From positions 930,001-994,000 of the forward strand of contig NZ_JASC01000014.1 of assembly GCF_000622365.1 (NCBI RefSeq): a stretch of 64,000 nt of DNA, written 5' to 3'. Each line of letters opens with the position of its first letter. The first letter of the stretch is position 1. This document shows positions 12,918 through 21,651 of the stretch, in pieces. The notes under the pieces are model-generated. The model saw nothing but the letters and a program-made list of their open reading frames with translations. It was not told the DNA's origin and searched no databases. This DNA is from Sulfitobacter noctilucae (GTDB lineage Bacteria; Pseudomonadota; Alphaproteobacteria; Rhodobacterales; Rhodobacteraceae). The position numbers were made by a program, and so were the translations under genes.

Positions 12918-13796
12918 CTTAAAGTCCTGCGTTAGCATTGCGCGGTAAACATCTAGTTTTGCTAAAATATCCCTGCGAGCTAAGCCTTCGCTGCGGTAGA
13001 GCGAGATCGCGCGGGCGTCATCCCGCTTGGCCAGCCTTTTGCCTTGTTCGTCTCGGACCAAGGGGTGGTGCAGATAGTGCGGCGTAGGAAGGTCTAGCAC
13101 CTGCTGGAGCAACACATGAATCTGTGTTGCATCAAACAGGTCTACTCCGCGCACCACATGGGTGATCGCTTGAGCGTCATCATCAAGAACGACCGCCAGA
13201 TGATAGGACGTTCCCATATCCCGCCGGGCAATGACGAAATCACCCACGGTTTTGGGCAAACGAGACACATCCAACGAAACCTTACCGGCGTTCATGCCGT
13301 GCTCTTCGAACCCCAGACGCGACAGATCGCCGTGCAGCGCCTTCGCAATGTCGAAGCGGAGTGTGACGTTACGGGGGCGTGGCCCGATACGCGGGGAAAG
13401 GTCACGGCAGGTGCCGGGATAGACGACACCGTCCGGCCCAAGCTGCGGCGCGCCTTCCTGTGGGGCAGAGGTGGCAGCGGCGATATCGGAACGGGAGCAG
13501 TGGCAGGGATACAGCAGGCCCTGTTCCCAAAGCCTGTCCAGTGCCGCACCATAATCAGCCATACGTTCTGATTGACGCATCACCGGGCGGGGCCAGGTCA
13601 CGCCCAACCAGGTCAGGTCTTCATAGATTTGTGATTCCCATTCTGGCCGTGCACGACTTTGGTCGATATCTTCGATCCTGAGCAGAAATTCGCCGCCCTG
13701 CGCTTGGGCCCAATCATAGGCGACGAGCGCGGAAAACGCATGACCCAGATGCAGCGGTCCCGTTGGAGACGGGGCAAATCGGGTGCGGAATGTCAC
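12903..13796 (-). CDS. gluQ: Glutamyl-Q tRNA(Asp) synthetase
   Basis: A shortened glutamyl-tRNA synthetase (297 residues) without anticodon-binding domain. It attaches glutamate to queuosine-34 of tRNA-Asp. The class I signature is PSPTGPLHLGH at residues 9-19, the KMSKS equivalent is KRLAKRD near 250, and the CHCSRSD and YPGTCR cysteines fit the zinc site of GluQRS. The methyltransferase gene upstream ends four bases inside this gene's start, so the two are co-transcribed. Confidence 0.94.
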   Translation of the reverse strand: MTFRTRFAPSPTGPLHLGHAFSALVAYDWAQAQGGEFLLRIEDIDQSRARPEWESQIYEDLTWLGVTWPRPVMRQSERMADYGAALDRLWEQGLLYPCHCSRSDIAAATSAPQEGAPQLGPDGVVYPGTCRDLSPRIGPRPRNVTLRFDIAKALHGDLSRLGFEEHGMNAGKVSLDVSRLPKTVGDFVIARRDMGTSYHLAVVLDDDAQAITHVVRGVDLFDATQIHVLLQQVLDLPTPHYLHHPLVRDEQGKRLAKRDDARAISLYRSEGLARRDILAKLDVYRAMLTQDFKLNGL

Positions 13797-14401
13797 TTTT
13801 TTTCAAGCACATAAACGTTGGACTGCATACCAAGCCCGGGAAGGTGTGGCCCGCGTTCGCGCAGCAGCAACCGCGCCGCACCGCAATCCGTCCATTCGTT
13901 GATCCGGGCCTCGTGAACCGGATCTTCGAGCGTATGGTCATTGAAGGAAAACACAAGTTTCCCGTCTTTAGGCAAAGCATGCATCAACCGGTCAAGCGCC
14001 GATACGGGCGCGGCCCCGGCGCCGATCACACCGATGGCGGCGATCAGGCTGTAGGCTCCTTCGTCCAGTGACGCATCTGCGCTGACCTGGGTCAGTTTAC
14101 GGTACACTGATTTGCTTTTGGCCTGCGCCAGCATTTCATGTGATACATCAATGCCATCGACTGTTGTAAAACCGGCCAGTGAAAAAGCCAGACCGGAGAG
14201 CCCGGTGCCACAGCCGAAATCGAGGATTGGGGGCGTCAGATCGTTACAGCAACTGGCCAATGCCGCCGCGCATCGCCCTGGCGTGGCATAACCGTTTGCG
14301 CCCACCTCGGCCTCGTAACTCGCGGCCCATGCATCGTAAATCGTGCGCGTCTCTTCCGCGCTTCGCGCGGCATAAACCTTGTCCAAAAAGTTGTCACTCA
14401 T
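13793..14401 (-). CDS. Class I SAM-dependent methyltransferase
   Basis: Rossmann-fold methyltransferase of 202 residues with the SAM-binding glycine motif DFGCGTG at 61-67 and acidic post-motif II region (DGIDVSHEML). The N-terminal part (YDAWAASYEAEV) resembles small methyltransferases of the UbiE/WBSCR27 kind. The substrate cannot be told from the sequence. It is followed by gluQ with a four-base overlap and preceded by trmFO on the same strand, so it lies among tRNA-modification genes, which makes an RNA or translation substrate possible but unproven. Confidence 0.82.
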   Translation of the reverse strand: MSDNFLDKVYAARSAEETRTIYDAWAASYEAEVGANGYATPGRCAAALASCCNDLTPPILDFGCGTGLSGLAFSLAGFTTVDGIDVSHEMLAQAKSKSVYRKLTQVSADASLDEGAYSLIAAIGVIGAGAAPVSALDRLMHALPKDGKLVFSFNDHTLEDPVHEARINEWTDCGAARLLLRERGPHLPGLGMQSNVYVLEKK

Positions 14402-14410
14402 ACAAGTAAC

Positions 14411-15763
14411 TTAGGCAGGCACCGTGTCCCTGTCCAGCCAGCGCTGCCAATCGACCTTGGCCCGGTCGGTATAGGCCTTGTAGCGATCCTTGCGGCCACG
14501 GCGCCCGGATTTCAGGCCCTCGACGGGTGGAAACAGGCCAAAGTTCACGTTCATCGGCTGGAACGTCTTGGCTTCGGCGCCGCCAGTGATGTGGGTCATC
14601 AGGGCGCCCATCGCGGTAGTGTCAGGCGGGGTGGGCGCACCACCTCCCAGGATCTCGGCAGCGGCCATACGGCCCGCCAGCAACCCCATTGCGGCACTTT
14701 CGACATAACCTTCGACACCGGTGATCTGGCCGGCAAACCGGATATTCGGACGAGAGCGCAGGCGCATCTGATCGTCCAGCAAAGTGGGCGAGTTGATAAA
14801 TGAATTGCGGTGGATGCCACCAAGTCGCGCGAAAGACGCCTCTTCCAGACCGGGAATCATTTTAAAAACAGCGGTTTGTGCGCCGTACTTCATCTTGGTC
14901 TGAAAGCCCACAATGTTATAGAGCGTGCCCAGTTTGTTATCGCGGCGCAGCTGCACCACTGCATAGGGTTTCACTTCGGGCGCATTGGCGTTGGTCAGGC
15001 CCACGGGCTTCATCGGGCCAAAGCGCAAGGTTTCGCGGCCCCGTTCGGCCATCACTTCAATAGGCAAACAGCCATCGAAATAACCGGCGGTCTCGCCTTC
15101 ACGGAACTCGGTCTTGTCGGCGGCCAGCAAGGCATCGATAAAAGCCTCGTACTGATCCTTGTCCATCGGGCAATTCAGATAGGCCGTCCGCTCTTCTTCG
15201 GTCTCGCCCTTGTCATAGCGCGACTGCATCCAGGCTTTGCTCATGTCAATGCTGTCAAAATACACGATGGGTGCGATAGCGTCGAAAAAGGCCAGCGCCT
15301 CGGCGCCGGTTTCGGCAGCAATCGCCTCAGCCAAAGAGCCCGAAGTCAGCGGGCCGGTCGCGATAATCCATTGGCCGTCTTGGGGCAGGGTGGTCACCTC
15401 GCCGTATTCCACCGTCACATTCGGATGTGCCATCAGCGCATCAGTCACCGATTGTGCAAAGGGGTCGCGGTCCACCGCCAGCGCACCACCAGCAGGCAGC
15501 CGGTGTTTGTCCGCCGTTGCCATGATCAACCCGTTCGCTGCACGCATTTCCCAATGTAGCAGGCCCACGGCGTTCTGTTCAGAATCGTCGGAGCGGAAGG
15601 AGTTGGAGCAGACCATCTCGCCCAGAAGGCCGGTCTGATGGGCGAAAGTGCCAACGTCGGGCCGCATTTCGTGGATCACGACCTGCACGCCAGCGTTTGC
15701 GGCCTGCCATGCGGCCTCTGATCCGGCCATGCCGCCGCCGATGATATGGAGTTTTTCTGTCAT
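14411..15763 (-). CDS. trmFO: Folate/FAD-dependent tRNA (uracil-54-C5) methyltransferase TrmFO
   Basis: Makes ribothymidine-54 in the T loop of tRNA using methylenetetrahydrofolate and FADH2. At 450 residues it has family length. The FAD-binding motif [12 protein letters not shown] spans residues 7-18 and the block [11 protein letters not shown] near 50-60 is typical. C-terminal [20 protein letters not shown] fits the family. It is the upstream gene of the trmFO, methyltransferase, gluQ run. Its 5' side faces the long palindrome at 15865-15934. Confidence 0.97.
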   Translation of the reverse strand: MTEKLHIIGGGMAGSEAAWQAANAGVQVVIHEMRPDVGTFAHQTGLLGEMVCSNSFRSDDSEQNAVGLLHWEMRAANGLIMATADKHRLPAGGALAVDRDPFAQSVTDALMAHPNVTVEYGEVTTLPQDGQWIIATGPLTSGSLAEAIAAETGAEALAFFDAIAPIVYFDSIDMSKAWMQSRYDKGETEEERTAYLNCPMDKDQYEAFIDALLAADKTEFREGETAGYFDGCLPIEVMAERGRETLRFGPMKPVGLTNANAPEVKPYAVVQLRRDNKLGTLYNIVGFQTKMKYGAQTAVFKMIPGLEEASFARLGGIHRNSFINSPTLLDDQMRLRSRPNIRFAGQITGVEGYVESAAMGLLAGRMAAAEILGGGAPTPPDTTAMGALMTHITGGAEAKTFQPMNVNFGLFPPVEGLKSGRRGRKDRYKAYTDRAKVDWQRWLDRDTVPA

Positions 15764-15864
15764 GGGTCGGATTTAGGCCAGCGCCTGCGCAAGCGCAATG
15801 GTCAGCGTGTCGCATTCACCAAGCCGGATGTCTCTGCGCGGGACGTTCATATCAGGGGATTTTG

Positions 15865-15934
15865 GGGTCGCCGCTGCGGGAATGGTCGATCAGTGAGAGG
15901 CTGATCTGGAGGGACCTTCCGCCGGCGGCGACCC
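15865..15934. repeat. Long imperfect palindrome (70-base hairpin)
   Basis: Nested complementary arms: GGGTCGCCGC (15865-15874) with GCGGCGACCC (15925-15934), GGAA with TTCC, GGTC with GACC, and GATCAG (15888-15893) with CTGATC (15901-15906) around a 7-base loop. Either strand would fold into one long hairpin. No T-tract follows, so it is not a plain terminator. It sits in the 295-base gap (15764-16058) upstream of trmFO and downstream of the crotonase gene. I see no convincing gene in the gap. Confidence 0.7.
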
Positions 15935-16058
15935 AAATGGTCAGGCGCATCTGCGCTCTGCCCTATTGATGCCCCATTTCTGCCCAGATTGAAAGCGCTG
16001 TTCTTGCAACAATGGGCATACGGTTTCGAAACAATGGTCCGAAGGGAACCACGGGTCG

Positions 16059-16844
16059 CTATTGATCCCAGTTCGGGTCGCGTTTTTCCAAAAATGCGTC
16101 GATGCCTTCGGCGGTGTCGTCGCGCAGCATATTCTGCACCATCACCTCGCCTGTATAGGCATAGGCGTCGGCGGTTGGCATCACGGCCTGCGCATAAAAC
16201 GCCTGTTTGCCGATGCGTACGGCGGCACCCAGCTTGGCGGCAACCTGTTCGGCAAGTGTTTTGGTGACGGGGGCCAGTTCGTCGGCGGGCACAACGCGGT
16301 TGATAAGCCCAAGCGCCTCGGCACGCTCAGCCTGAATGAATTCACCGGTAGTCAGCATCTCGAACGCCTGTTTGCGCGGGATGTTGCGCGTCAGCGCCAC
16401 CATCGGGGTCGAGCAGAACAGGCCAATATTTACCCCGTTGACGCCAAACCGGGTGCCTTGGGCCGCCACGGCCATATCGCAGGTCGCCACCAGCTGGCAT
16501 CCGGCCGCTGTGGCGATGCCGTGGACCTGCGCGATGACAGGTTGCGGCATGGATTGCACGCGGGCCATCACGGCGGCGCAACGGTCGAACAAATCCTTGA
16601 AGGCAGCCGCGCCGCCATCTTCGGCCTGCCGCATCGCGGTCATCTGGCGCAGATCGTGGCCGGCACAGAACGCTTTGCCCGCGCCGGACAGGGTAATCAC
16701 CCGTGTTGTTGGATCATCGGCAAGCTGATCCAATGTCGTATGCAGCGCCGCCAACATCTCGTCCGACAGCGCATTCAGCCTTTCGGGCGCGTTCATCGTC
16801 AGCTGGGCCACCGCGCCACGTTGCGTCACATCCAGGATTGCCAT
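16059..16844 (-). CDS. Enoyl-CoA hydratase/isomerase family protein (ECHDC3-like)
   Basis: Crotonase-fold protein of 261 residues. Oxyanion-hole segments are visible at GKAFCAGHDL (56-65) and GIATAAGCQLVATCD (109-123). The run NIGLFCSTPMVALTRNIPRKQAFEML is close to the ECHDC3 subgroup rather than fatty-acid oxidation hydratases. The typical catalytic glutamates of hydratases are not obvious, so the true reaction is uncertain. It is divergent from a PaaI-type thioesterase, with only 59 bases between starts, suggesting shared control in acyl-CoA metabolism. Confidence 0.85.
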   Translation of the reverse strand: MAILDVTQRGAVAQLTMNAPERLNALSDEMLAALHTTLDQLADDPTTRVITLSGAGKAFCAGHDLRQMTAMRQAEDGGAAAFKDLFDRCAAVMARVQSMPQPVIAQVHGIATAAGCQLVATCDMAVAAQGTRFGVNGVNIGLFCSTPMVALTRNIPRKQAFEMLTTGEFIQAERAEALGLINRVVPADELAPVTKTLAEQVAAKLGAAVRIGKQAFYAQAVMPTADAYAYTGEVMVQNMLRDDTAEGIDAFLEKRDPNWDQ

Positions 16845-16903
16845 CTTGTCACCTCGCCTGTTTCAGCGCCAACTCTAGGCCAAGCAAGAAGGAGAGAGCA
16901 ACA

Positions 16904-17344
16904 ATGACGGCAACCTTAGAGCCTGTGATGAGCGCAGAAGAGTTGAACGCATTTCTGGTAGAGGTCTTTGAGCAGGTCGCCGACGACTTTGCTGTAGACG
17001 AAGTGGCACCAGGGGCGGTGACCATGCGCTTGCTGACCTCTGACAAACATCTGCGCCCTGGCGGCACGATTTCAGGGCCTGCCATGTTCGGTTTGGTGGA
17101 TGTCGCGGCCTATGTGGTGACATTGGCCCACATCGGACCCAAAGCGCTGGCGGTGACCACCAATTGTTCCATTGATTTCATGCGCAAGCCCGAAGCCGGT
17201 GTCGCCTTGGTGGCAAAGGCGCGGCTACTGAAGCTGGGTAAACAGCTTTCCGTAACCGATGTGCTTTTGTTCTCTGAAGGCATGGACCAGCCGGTTGCCC
17301 GGGCGAGCCTGACTTATGCGATACCGCCTGCGCATGTGCGCTAA
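16904..17344 (+). CDS. PaaI-family hot-dog thioesterase
   Basis: A 146-residue hot-dog-fold protein. The block GGTISGPAMFGLVDVAAYVV holds the helix and Asp typical of PaaI/YdiI acyl-CoA thioesterases, and NCSIDFMRKP follows as in the family. The ATG at 16904 has AAGGAGA nine bases upstream; an open frame extends to 16703 but lacks a ribosome site and overlaps the divergent gene. It probably releases CoA from aryl- or acyl-CoA thioesters; the substrate is not known. Confidence 0.88.
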   Translation: MTATLEPVMSAEELNAFLVEVFEQVADDFAVDEVAPGAVTMRLLTSDKHLRPGGTISGPAMFGLVDVAAYVVTLAHIGPKALAVTTNCSIDFMRKPEAGVALVAKARLLKLGKQLSVTDVLLFSEGMDQPVARASLTYAIPPAHVR

Positions 17345-17364
17345 GTCACCCTAGCGAACTGACG

Positions 17365-17391
17365 AAAAAAGGGCCGGGAATGTCCCGGCCC
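17365..17391 (-). terminator. Intrinsic terminator, minus strand (DUF1127 gene)
   Basis: Perfect nine-base stem GGGCCGGGA / TCCCGGCCC with loop ATG. On the minus strand it is followed by TTTTTT (A residues 17365-17370 on the plus strand). It lies 35 bases after the stop of the DUF1127 gene, and on the other side it is close to the 3' end of the thioesterase gene. Confidence 0.88.
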
Positions 17392-17425
17392 AGTATGGAG
17401 AGGTCTGGTGGCCGCCACGGGGAAG

Positions 17426-17656
17426 TTACGGTTGCCAGAACACACGGCCGGATTCCGCATCGGCCTCCGACGGTGTCAGTCCCACATCCGCCAACTGCCA
17501 CGGCTCAAGTTGCGCGAGTGCAAGCCGGGTGCGGCGGCGTGTGGCCCATGCCGTAGCCAGAACCGCGAATTTGACCGCCCAATGTGCCGCAACCGGCATA
17601 TGGGCGTCGCTCAGAATGCTCAGGGCATTGGGCGCAAGGGCTCTGGTCTGTGTCAT
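17426..17656 (-). CDS. DUF1127 domain protein
   Basis: A 76-residue basic protein whose C-terminal half (RRRTRLALAQLEPWQLADVGLTPSEAD) matches the DUF1127 pattern of short arginine-rich proteins. In Agrobacterium and Rhodobacter such proteins have been linked to RNA binding, phosphate metabolism and stress responses. A ribosome site AGGAG lies seven bases before the ATG. It is transcribed divergently from the MocR-type regulator, with 97 bases between starts, and has its own terminator, so it is a monocistronic unit likely controlled by that regulator. Confidence 0.85.
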   Translation of the reverse strand: MTQTRALAPNALSILSDAHMPVAAHWAVKFAVLATAWATRRRTRLALAQLEPWQLADVGLTPSEADAESGRVFWQP

Positions 17657-17680
17657 GGGAAACTCCTATCTCTAAATGTA

Positions 17681-17708
17681 TTGACACAATATAGCGAATT
17701 GCTACAAT
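17681..17708 (+). promoter_or_regulatory. Predicted sigma-70 promoter of the MocR gene
   Basis: TTGACA at 17681-17686 and TACAAT at 17703-17708, separated by 16 bases, are near-consensus -35 and -10 boxes for the regulator gene starting at 17754. The -10 box is itself one of the TACAA repeats of this region. Confidence 0.6.
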
Positions 17709-17764
17709 CAGACCGTACAAAAAATGATACAAAGCGGCTAGGGATATATTGTAGTGGGTACAAT
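17703..17764 (+). promoter_or_regulatory. Candidate MocR operators: TACAA direct repeats and an inverted repeat
   Basis: TACAA occurs as direct repeats at 17703, 17716 and 17728 (13 and 12 bases apart, about one helical turn). A perfect inverted repeat ATTGTA-N5-TACAAT spans 17748-17764 and includes the GTG start codon at 17754. MocR regulators are known to bind direct repeats. Binding here would cover the regulator's own promoter and lie near that of the DUF1127 gene. Confidence 0.5.
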
Positions 17765-19184
17765 TTGGACGCCAGAGGCGCTTGAGGGGATCAAGCCCAA
17801 GTACAAAGCGGTCGTCGCTATGATACGCGAGAGCATTGCGGTGGGAGAGTTGACCGTCGGGGCAAAGCTGCCGCCGGTGCGTGATCTGGCCTGGGATTTG
17901 AAGATTACACCGGGCACTGTTGCGAGGGCCTATACCGTTTTGACGGACAGTGGCGTGCTGCGCGCCGAAGTCGGGCGCGGCACCTTTGTCGCTGACAGCA
18001 GTGACAGCATTGGTGCCGATCTGACTGAACCGTTGATAAATCTGATTGAAATCGACTCGGTGCGGCACATGACGGGAGGCGACACTGATCATGCGAACCT
18101 TTTCTCGCCTCATTTGCCGAATGGAGGACAAGCGGAACTGATCCGTAAGTTGCTTGGAGAAATTGCGGCCGACCCGCCATCAGGCATCATGCACTATCCG
18201 TCGCGGCGTACCGCAACGGCCGCACGGCAAGCGATGGCCCATTGGCTGCAGGGGGCACCGATTGGCCGGGTCGATCCCGATGATATTGTACTGTCGATGG
18301 GCGGGCAGAACGCGATTCTCCTGGTGTTCCAGACCGTCCTGCGCGGGCGACGGCCCACCGTCTTTGTCGAGGATCTGGCCTATCCCGGTTTCAGGCGGGC
18401 GGCAGATCTTCTGCGTGCTGATATTGTGGCGATACAATGTGATAAGGACGGGATCATCCCCGAAGCGTTGGCAGAGGCAGCGGCCAAACATCCCGAGGCG
18501 CAGGTGCTTTGCACATCACCCGAAGTGCACAGCCCGACCTGTGGTTTCACACCAATGACGCGAAGACATGAGCTGGTGGATGTGGCGCGTAAAGCCGATT
18601 TGCAGATTCTCGAGGATGACTGCTACCGGATGGGCCGGGCCGAAGGGGAGGGGTATCGCCAGCTTGCGCCGGAACGCGGCTGGTATGTAGCGTCCATTTC
18701 AAAGTCGATTACACCCGCCCTCCGTCTTGGCTGCGCCATCGGTCCTCGAGGCATGTCTGGGGCTTTGCAACGATCATCCGAGAACGGGTTTTTCGGGCTC
18801 TCAACGCCCATGATCGACCTGACCGCAAGTTTGCTGGGCCATCCAGACCTGCCAGCAATCATGGAGCGGACACGACAGGGTGTGCAGCGCTATGTAGAGG
18901 TCGCGGTGAACACATTAGGCAGCTTTGATCTGTCATGGCGGGCAGACGTGCCCTTTGTCTGGCTGCACCTGCCACAGGGCTGGCGCGCCTCGGCTTTTTG
19001 CCAGGCTGCCGAAAAGCGGGGCGTGCAAATCAGGGCAGCAGAAGAGTTTGCGGGACGCGACGCGCCAAGTCCCCATGCGGTGCGGATTGCGATAAATGGA
19101 GGCATATCCCTGCGCAGCTTCGAGGCCGCGATGGGCCGGCTGCGCGATCTGCTAGAGCATCCGCCTGAGCAAATCAGCGTTTAG
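17754..19184 (+). CDS. MocR-type transcriptional regulator (GntR HTH fused to aminotransferase-like domain)
   Basis: A 476-residue fusion: N-terminal GntR winged helix (about 15-78, with LPPVRDLAWDLKITPGTVARAY) and a fold-type I PLP domain (about 115-470). Lys317 in SISKSITPALRLG is the expected PLP lysine. MocR proteins use PLP or amino-acid-PLP adducts as effectors and normally regulate genes next to them; here the divergent neighbour is the DUF1127 gene. The start is GTG at 17754. An ATG alternative is not near. The effector is not identifiable, and no pdxS/pdxT lies adjacent, so PdxR is not favoured. Confidence 0.88.
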   Translation: MGTIWTPEALEGIKPKYKAVVAMIRESIAVGELTVGAKLPPVRDLAWDLKITPGTVARAYTVLTDSGVLRAEVGRGTFVADSSDSIGADLTEPLINLIEIDSVRHMTGGDTDHANLFSPHLPNGGQAELIRKLLGEIAADPPSGIMHYPSRRTATAARQAMAHWLQGAPIGRVDPDDIVLSMGGQNAILLVFQTVLRGRRPTVFVEDLAYPGFRRAADLLRADIVAIQCDKDGIIPEALAEAAAKHPEAQVLCTSPEVHSPTCGFTPMTRRHELVDVARKADLQILEDDCYRMGRAEGEGYRQLAPERGWYVASISKSITPALRLGCAIGPRGMSGALQRSSENGFFGLSTPMIDLTASLLGHPDLPAIMERTRQGVQRYVEVAVNTLGSFDLSWRADVPFVWLHLPQGWRASAFCQAAEKRGVQIRAAEEFAGRDAPSPHAVRIAINGGISLRSFEAAMGRLRDLLEHPPEQISV

Positions 19185-19252
19185 GCGTGGGGTAACATGA
19201 TACCTAAATTTTAAACCGCTGTATTTGCTTGGTTTTTCGCGGAATATGGCGC

Positions 19253-19280
19253 TTGACCGTGCGGGAGGCGGGCTTATAAC
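19253..19280 (+). promoter_or_regulatory. Predicted promoter of rplM-rpsI
   Basis: TTGACC at 19253-19258 and TATAAC at 19275-19280, 16 bases apart, about 62 bases before the rplM start. This is the best sigma-70-like match in the 157-base gap after the MocR gene. Confidence 0.5.
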
Positions 19281-19341
19281 CCCAGCCATCAGGACCGGGC
19301 TTGGCCTTTGGCCTTGCCATACAACACTTTAGGAAACCCGA

Positions 19342-19803
19342 ATGAAAACCTTTTCTGCAACACCGGCAGACATCGACAAGAAATGGATCATCATTGACGC
19401 CGAAGGCGTCGTGCTGGGCCGTCTTGCATCGATCGTCGCCACACGCTTGCGCGGCAAGCACAAGCCTTCTTTCACGCCTCATATGGATTGTGGTGACAAT
19501 GTCATCATCATCAATGCCGAGAAAATCCAGATGACCGGTAAGAAGCGTGACGAGAAGTTCTATTGGCATACCGGACACCCCGGTGGCATCAAAGAGCGGA
19601 CCAAAGCGCAGATCCTTGAGGGTGCGCACCCAGAGCGCGTCGTGACCCTCGCGGTCAAGCGTATGCTGCCTGGTAACCGTTTGAGCCGCCAGATCATGAC
19701 AAACCTGCGCGTGTATGCAGGGGCGGATCACCCACATGAGGCGCAAAGCCCCGAAGTTCTGGACGTTAAAGTCATGAACAAGAAAAACACCCGGAGCGCA
19801 TGA
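19342..19803 (+). CDS. rplM: 50S ribosomal protein L13
   Basis: Early-assembly protein of the large ribosomal subunit. The 153-residue sequence contains [17 protein letters not shown] near the N-terminus and GMLPGNRLS-type block ([11 protein letters not shown]), typical of L13. It is followed directly by rpsI, the standard L13-S9 pair; the rplM stop lies two bases before the rpsI start. Confidence 0.98.
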   Translation: MKTFSATPADIDKKWIIIDAEGVVLGRLASIVATRLRGKHKPSFTPHMDCGDNVIIINAEKIQMTGKKRDEKFYWHTGHPGGIKERTKAQILEGAHPERVVTLAVKRMLPGNRLSRQIMTNLRVYAGADHPHEAQSPEVLDVKVMNKKNTRSA

Positions 19804-19805
19804 CA

Positions 19806-20309
19806 ATGGCTGACGAAATCAAAACACTCGAAGACCTTGCAGAGGTTGTGACCGAGGATATCGGTGCTGTGCAAGGCACGCCTGCGGTTGAAATGGTCTC
19901 TCACGAGCCTGTGCGCGACGACCTGGGTCGCTCCTATGCGACTGGCAAGCGGAAGGACGCGGTTGCCCGTGTCTGGATCAAGCCCGGTTCCGGCAAAGTG
20001 TCTGTGAACGGCAAGCCGCAGAACGAATATTTTGCACGCCCCGTGCTGCAGATGATCCTGGCGCAGCCTTTCGGCATTACCAACACAGAAGGCCAGTTTG
20101 ACGTCTATGCGACAGTCAAAGGTGGCGGTCTGTCCGGTCAGGCCGGTGCGGTCAAGCACGGTATTTCCAAAGCACTGCAGCTGTATGAGCCCTCCTTGCG
20201 AGGCGCGTTGAAAGCCGCAGGCTTCCTGACACGCGACAGCCGTGTGGTTGAGCGTAAGAAATACGGTAAGGCAAAAGCGCGTAAGAGCTTCCAGTTCTCC
20301 AAGCGCTAA
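19806..20309 (+). CDS. rpsI: 30S ribosomal protein S9
   Basis: Small-subunit protein whose C-terminal tail reaches the P-site tRNA. It has 167 residues: an acidic N-terminal extension of about 38 residues common in alphaproteobacteria, then the S9 core ([29 protein letters not shown]) and the basic tail ending KSFQFSKR. I prefer the ATG at 19806 (MADEIK), ten bases after GGAG; an ATG at 19800 overlapping the rplM stop would add only two residues. Confidence 0.97.
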   Translation: MADEIKTLEDLAEVVTEDIGAVQGTPAVEMVSHEPVRDDLGRSYATGKRKDAVARVWIKPGSGKVSVNGKPQNEYFARPVLQMILAQPFGITNTEGQFDVYATVKGGGLSGQAGAVKHGISKALQLYEPSLRGALKAAGFLTRDSRVVERKKYGKAKARKSFQFSKR

Positions 20310-20331
20310 GTTTTTCTGCAAATTTTGGGGA

Positions 20332-20361
20332 AGGGCCGTACCGTGGGGTGCGGCCCTTTTT
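20332..20361 (+). terminator. Intrinsic terminator after rpsI
   Basis: Stem AGGGCCG plus TACC pairing with GGTG plus CGGCCC around loop GTGG, followed by five T residues (20357-20361). It lies 23 bases after the rpsI stop. Confidence 0.9.
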
Positions 20362-20393
20362 CGTTTCACGGCACAAAATGCCGCGACCGGGGA

Positions 20394-20457
20394 GGGGGGC
20401 TATGCCCCCGTCAGCAAAGCTGACTCCCCCGCGGGATATAAGGCCAAAAAGAGAAAG
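20394..20457 (+). repeat. Intergenic repeat, copy 2 (hairpins plus 31-base conserved block)
   Basis: Two hairpins (GGGGGC-TAT-GCCCCC near 20395-20409 and GTCAGC-AAA-GCTGAC at 20410-20424) lead into the 31-base block at 20427-20457, identical to 3470-3500. It lies downstream of the rpsI terminator, in the same orientation relative to the preceding gene as copy 1. The hairpins differ in sequence between copies while the block is fixed. Confidence 0.8.
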
Positions 20458-20565
20458 CGGCGGCGGCGGCAAGAATAATTGAATGGCGAACTTGATTGAA
20501 TGGATGCGAAGGGTTTTCCGCAGGACCGACAGTGCTTAGGTTCAATTCAAACAATGAGGTGACCC

Positions 20566-21582
20566 ATGCAGTATTCTCTTCTCGACCTTGCGCCGGTTCC
20601 AGAGGGAACCGACATTCCGCAGGCTTTGAAAAACACAGGCGATCTGGCCCAGCATGCCGAACGGCTCGGGTATCACCGCTATTGGTTGGCGGAGCACCAT
20701 AATATGCCGGGCATCGCCAGTGCAGCGACCTCTGTTCTGATCGGGCATGTGGCGGGGTTGACCAAAACAATGCGGGTAGGTGCGGGCGGTATCATGTTGC
20801 CGAACCATGCGCCTTTGACGATTGCGGAGCAATTCGGCACTTTGGCCGGGCTTTATGGTGATCGGATTGATCTGGGGCTGGGCCGTGCGCCGGGCGGCGA
20901 TCAGGCCGTCTATCACGCGTTGCGGCGGGCGGGGAGCGATGATTTCCCGGGCGATGTAGCCGAACTGCTCGGCTATCTGGGCGATCCGCGGGACGGGGCC
21001 GCAGTACGGGCCTTACCGGGGGAAGGAAGCCATGTGCCGCTATGGATTCTGGGATCTTCGCTTTATGGGGCGCAACTGGCTGCGCATTTCGGATTGCCTT
21101 ATGCTTTTGCCTCGCATTTCGCGCCTGATGCATTGGAACAGGCAGCAGAGATTTACCGCCGTACCTTCAAGCCATCGGTCTATTCCGAGAAGCCGCTTTT
21201 CATGTTGGCGGCCAATGTCTTTGCGGCGGATACGGATGCGGAGGGCGCCTATTTGCGGACCTCGATGCAGCAGGCTTTCGCGCGGATGCGGACGGGGACG
21301 CGGGGCAAGCTGCCGCGTCCGGTCGAGGATATTGATGCGGTGATCGGCGCAGGTGTGCGCCGGGCGGTGGACCAGATGATGCAGGTCTCTGCGACCGGGG
21401 GGCGCGAGAAAGTGCGCACGGAACTGGCCGGTTTGATCGAGCGCTATCAGCCGGATGAGGTGATCCTCACCTGCCAGATCCACGATCCTGTGGCGCGCAA
21501 ACACTCAGTTGCGATCGCGGCTGAGGTGATGCAGGAGCTGGGCGCGGATCAATCGAAGCATTTGGTGGGTGCCGCCAGCTGA
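20566..21582 (+). CDS. LLM-class flavin-dependent oxidoreductase (luciferase-like monooxygenase)
   Basis: TIM-barrel flavoprotein of 338 residues of the bacterial luciferase superfamily. The pattern [22 protein letters not shown] and [13 protein letters not shown] is typical of the YhbW/alkanal-monooxygenase-like subgroup that lacks a beta subunit. It should use reduced FMN; the substrate is not predictable. A GAGGTGA ribosome site lies just before the ATG. It appears to be transcribed alone. Confidence 0.9.
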   Translation: MQYSLLDLAPVPEGTDIPQALKNTGDLAQHAERLGYHRYWLAEHHNMPGIASAATSVLIGHVAGLTKTMRVGAGGIMLPNHAPLTIAEQFGTLAGLYGDRIDLGLGRAPGGDQAVYHALRRAGSDDFPGDVAELLGYLGDPRDGAAVRALPGEGSHVPLWILGSSLYGAQLAAHFGLPYAFASHFAPDALEQAAEIYRRTFKPSVYSEKPLFMLAANVFAADTDAEGAYLRTSMQQAFARMRTGTRGKLPRPVEDIDAVIGAGVRRAVDQMMQVSATGGREKVRTELAGLIERYQPDEVILTCQIHDPVARKHSVAIAAEVMQELGADQSKHLVGAAS

Positions 21583-21651
21583 ATGACCGGCACTGCGCTG
21601 CTGCCTGTAAAAAGCCTGCGGCGGCGCAGAAGAGCGATCCGGTAGGCCAGC

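Noticed and set aside
15773-15850. A 25-codon minus-strand frame upstream of trmFO
   Set aside because: No ribosome site and too short to support.
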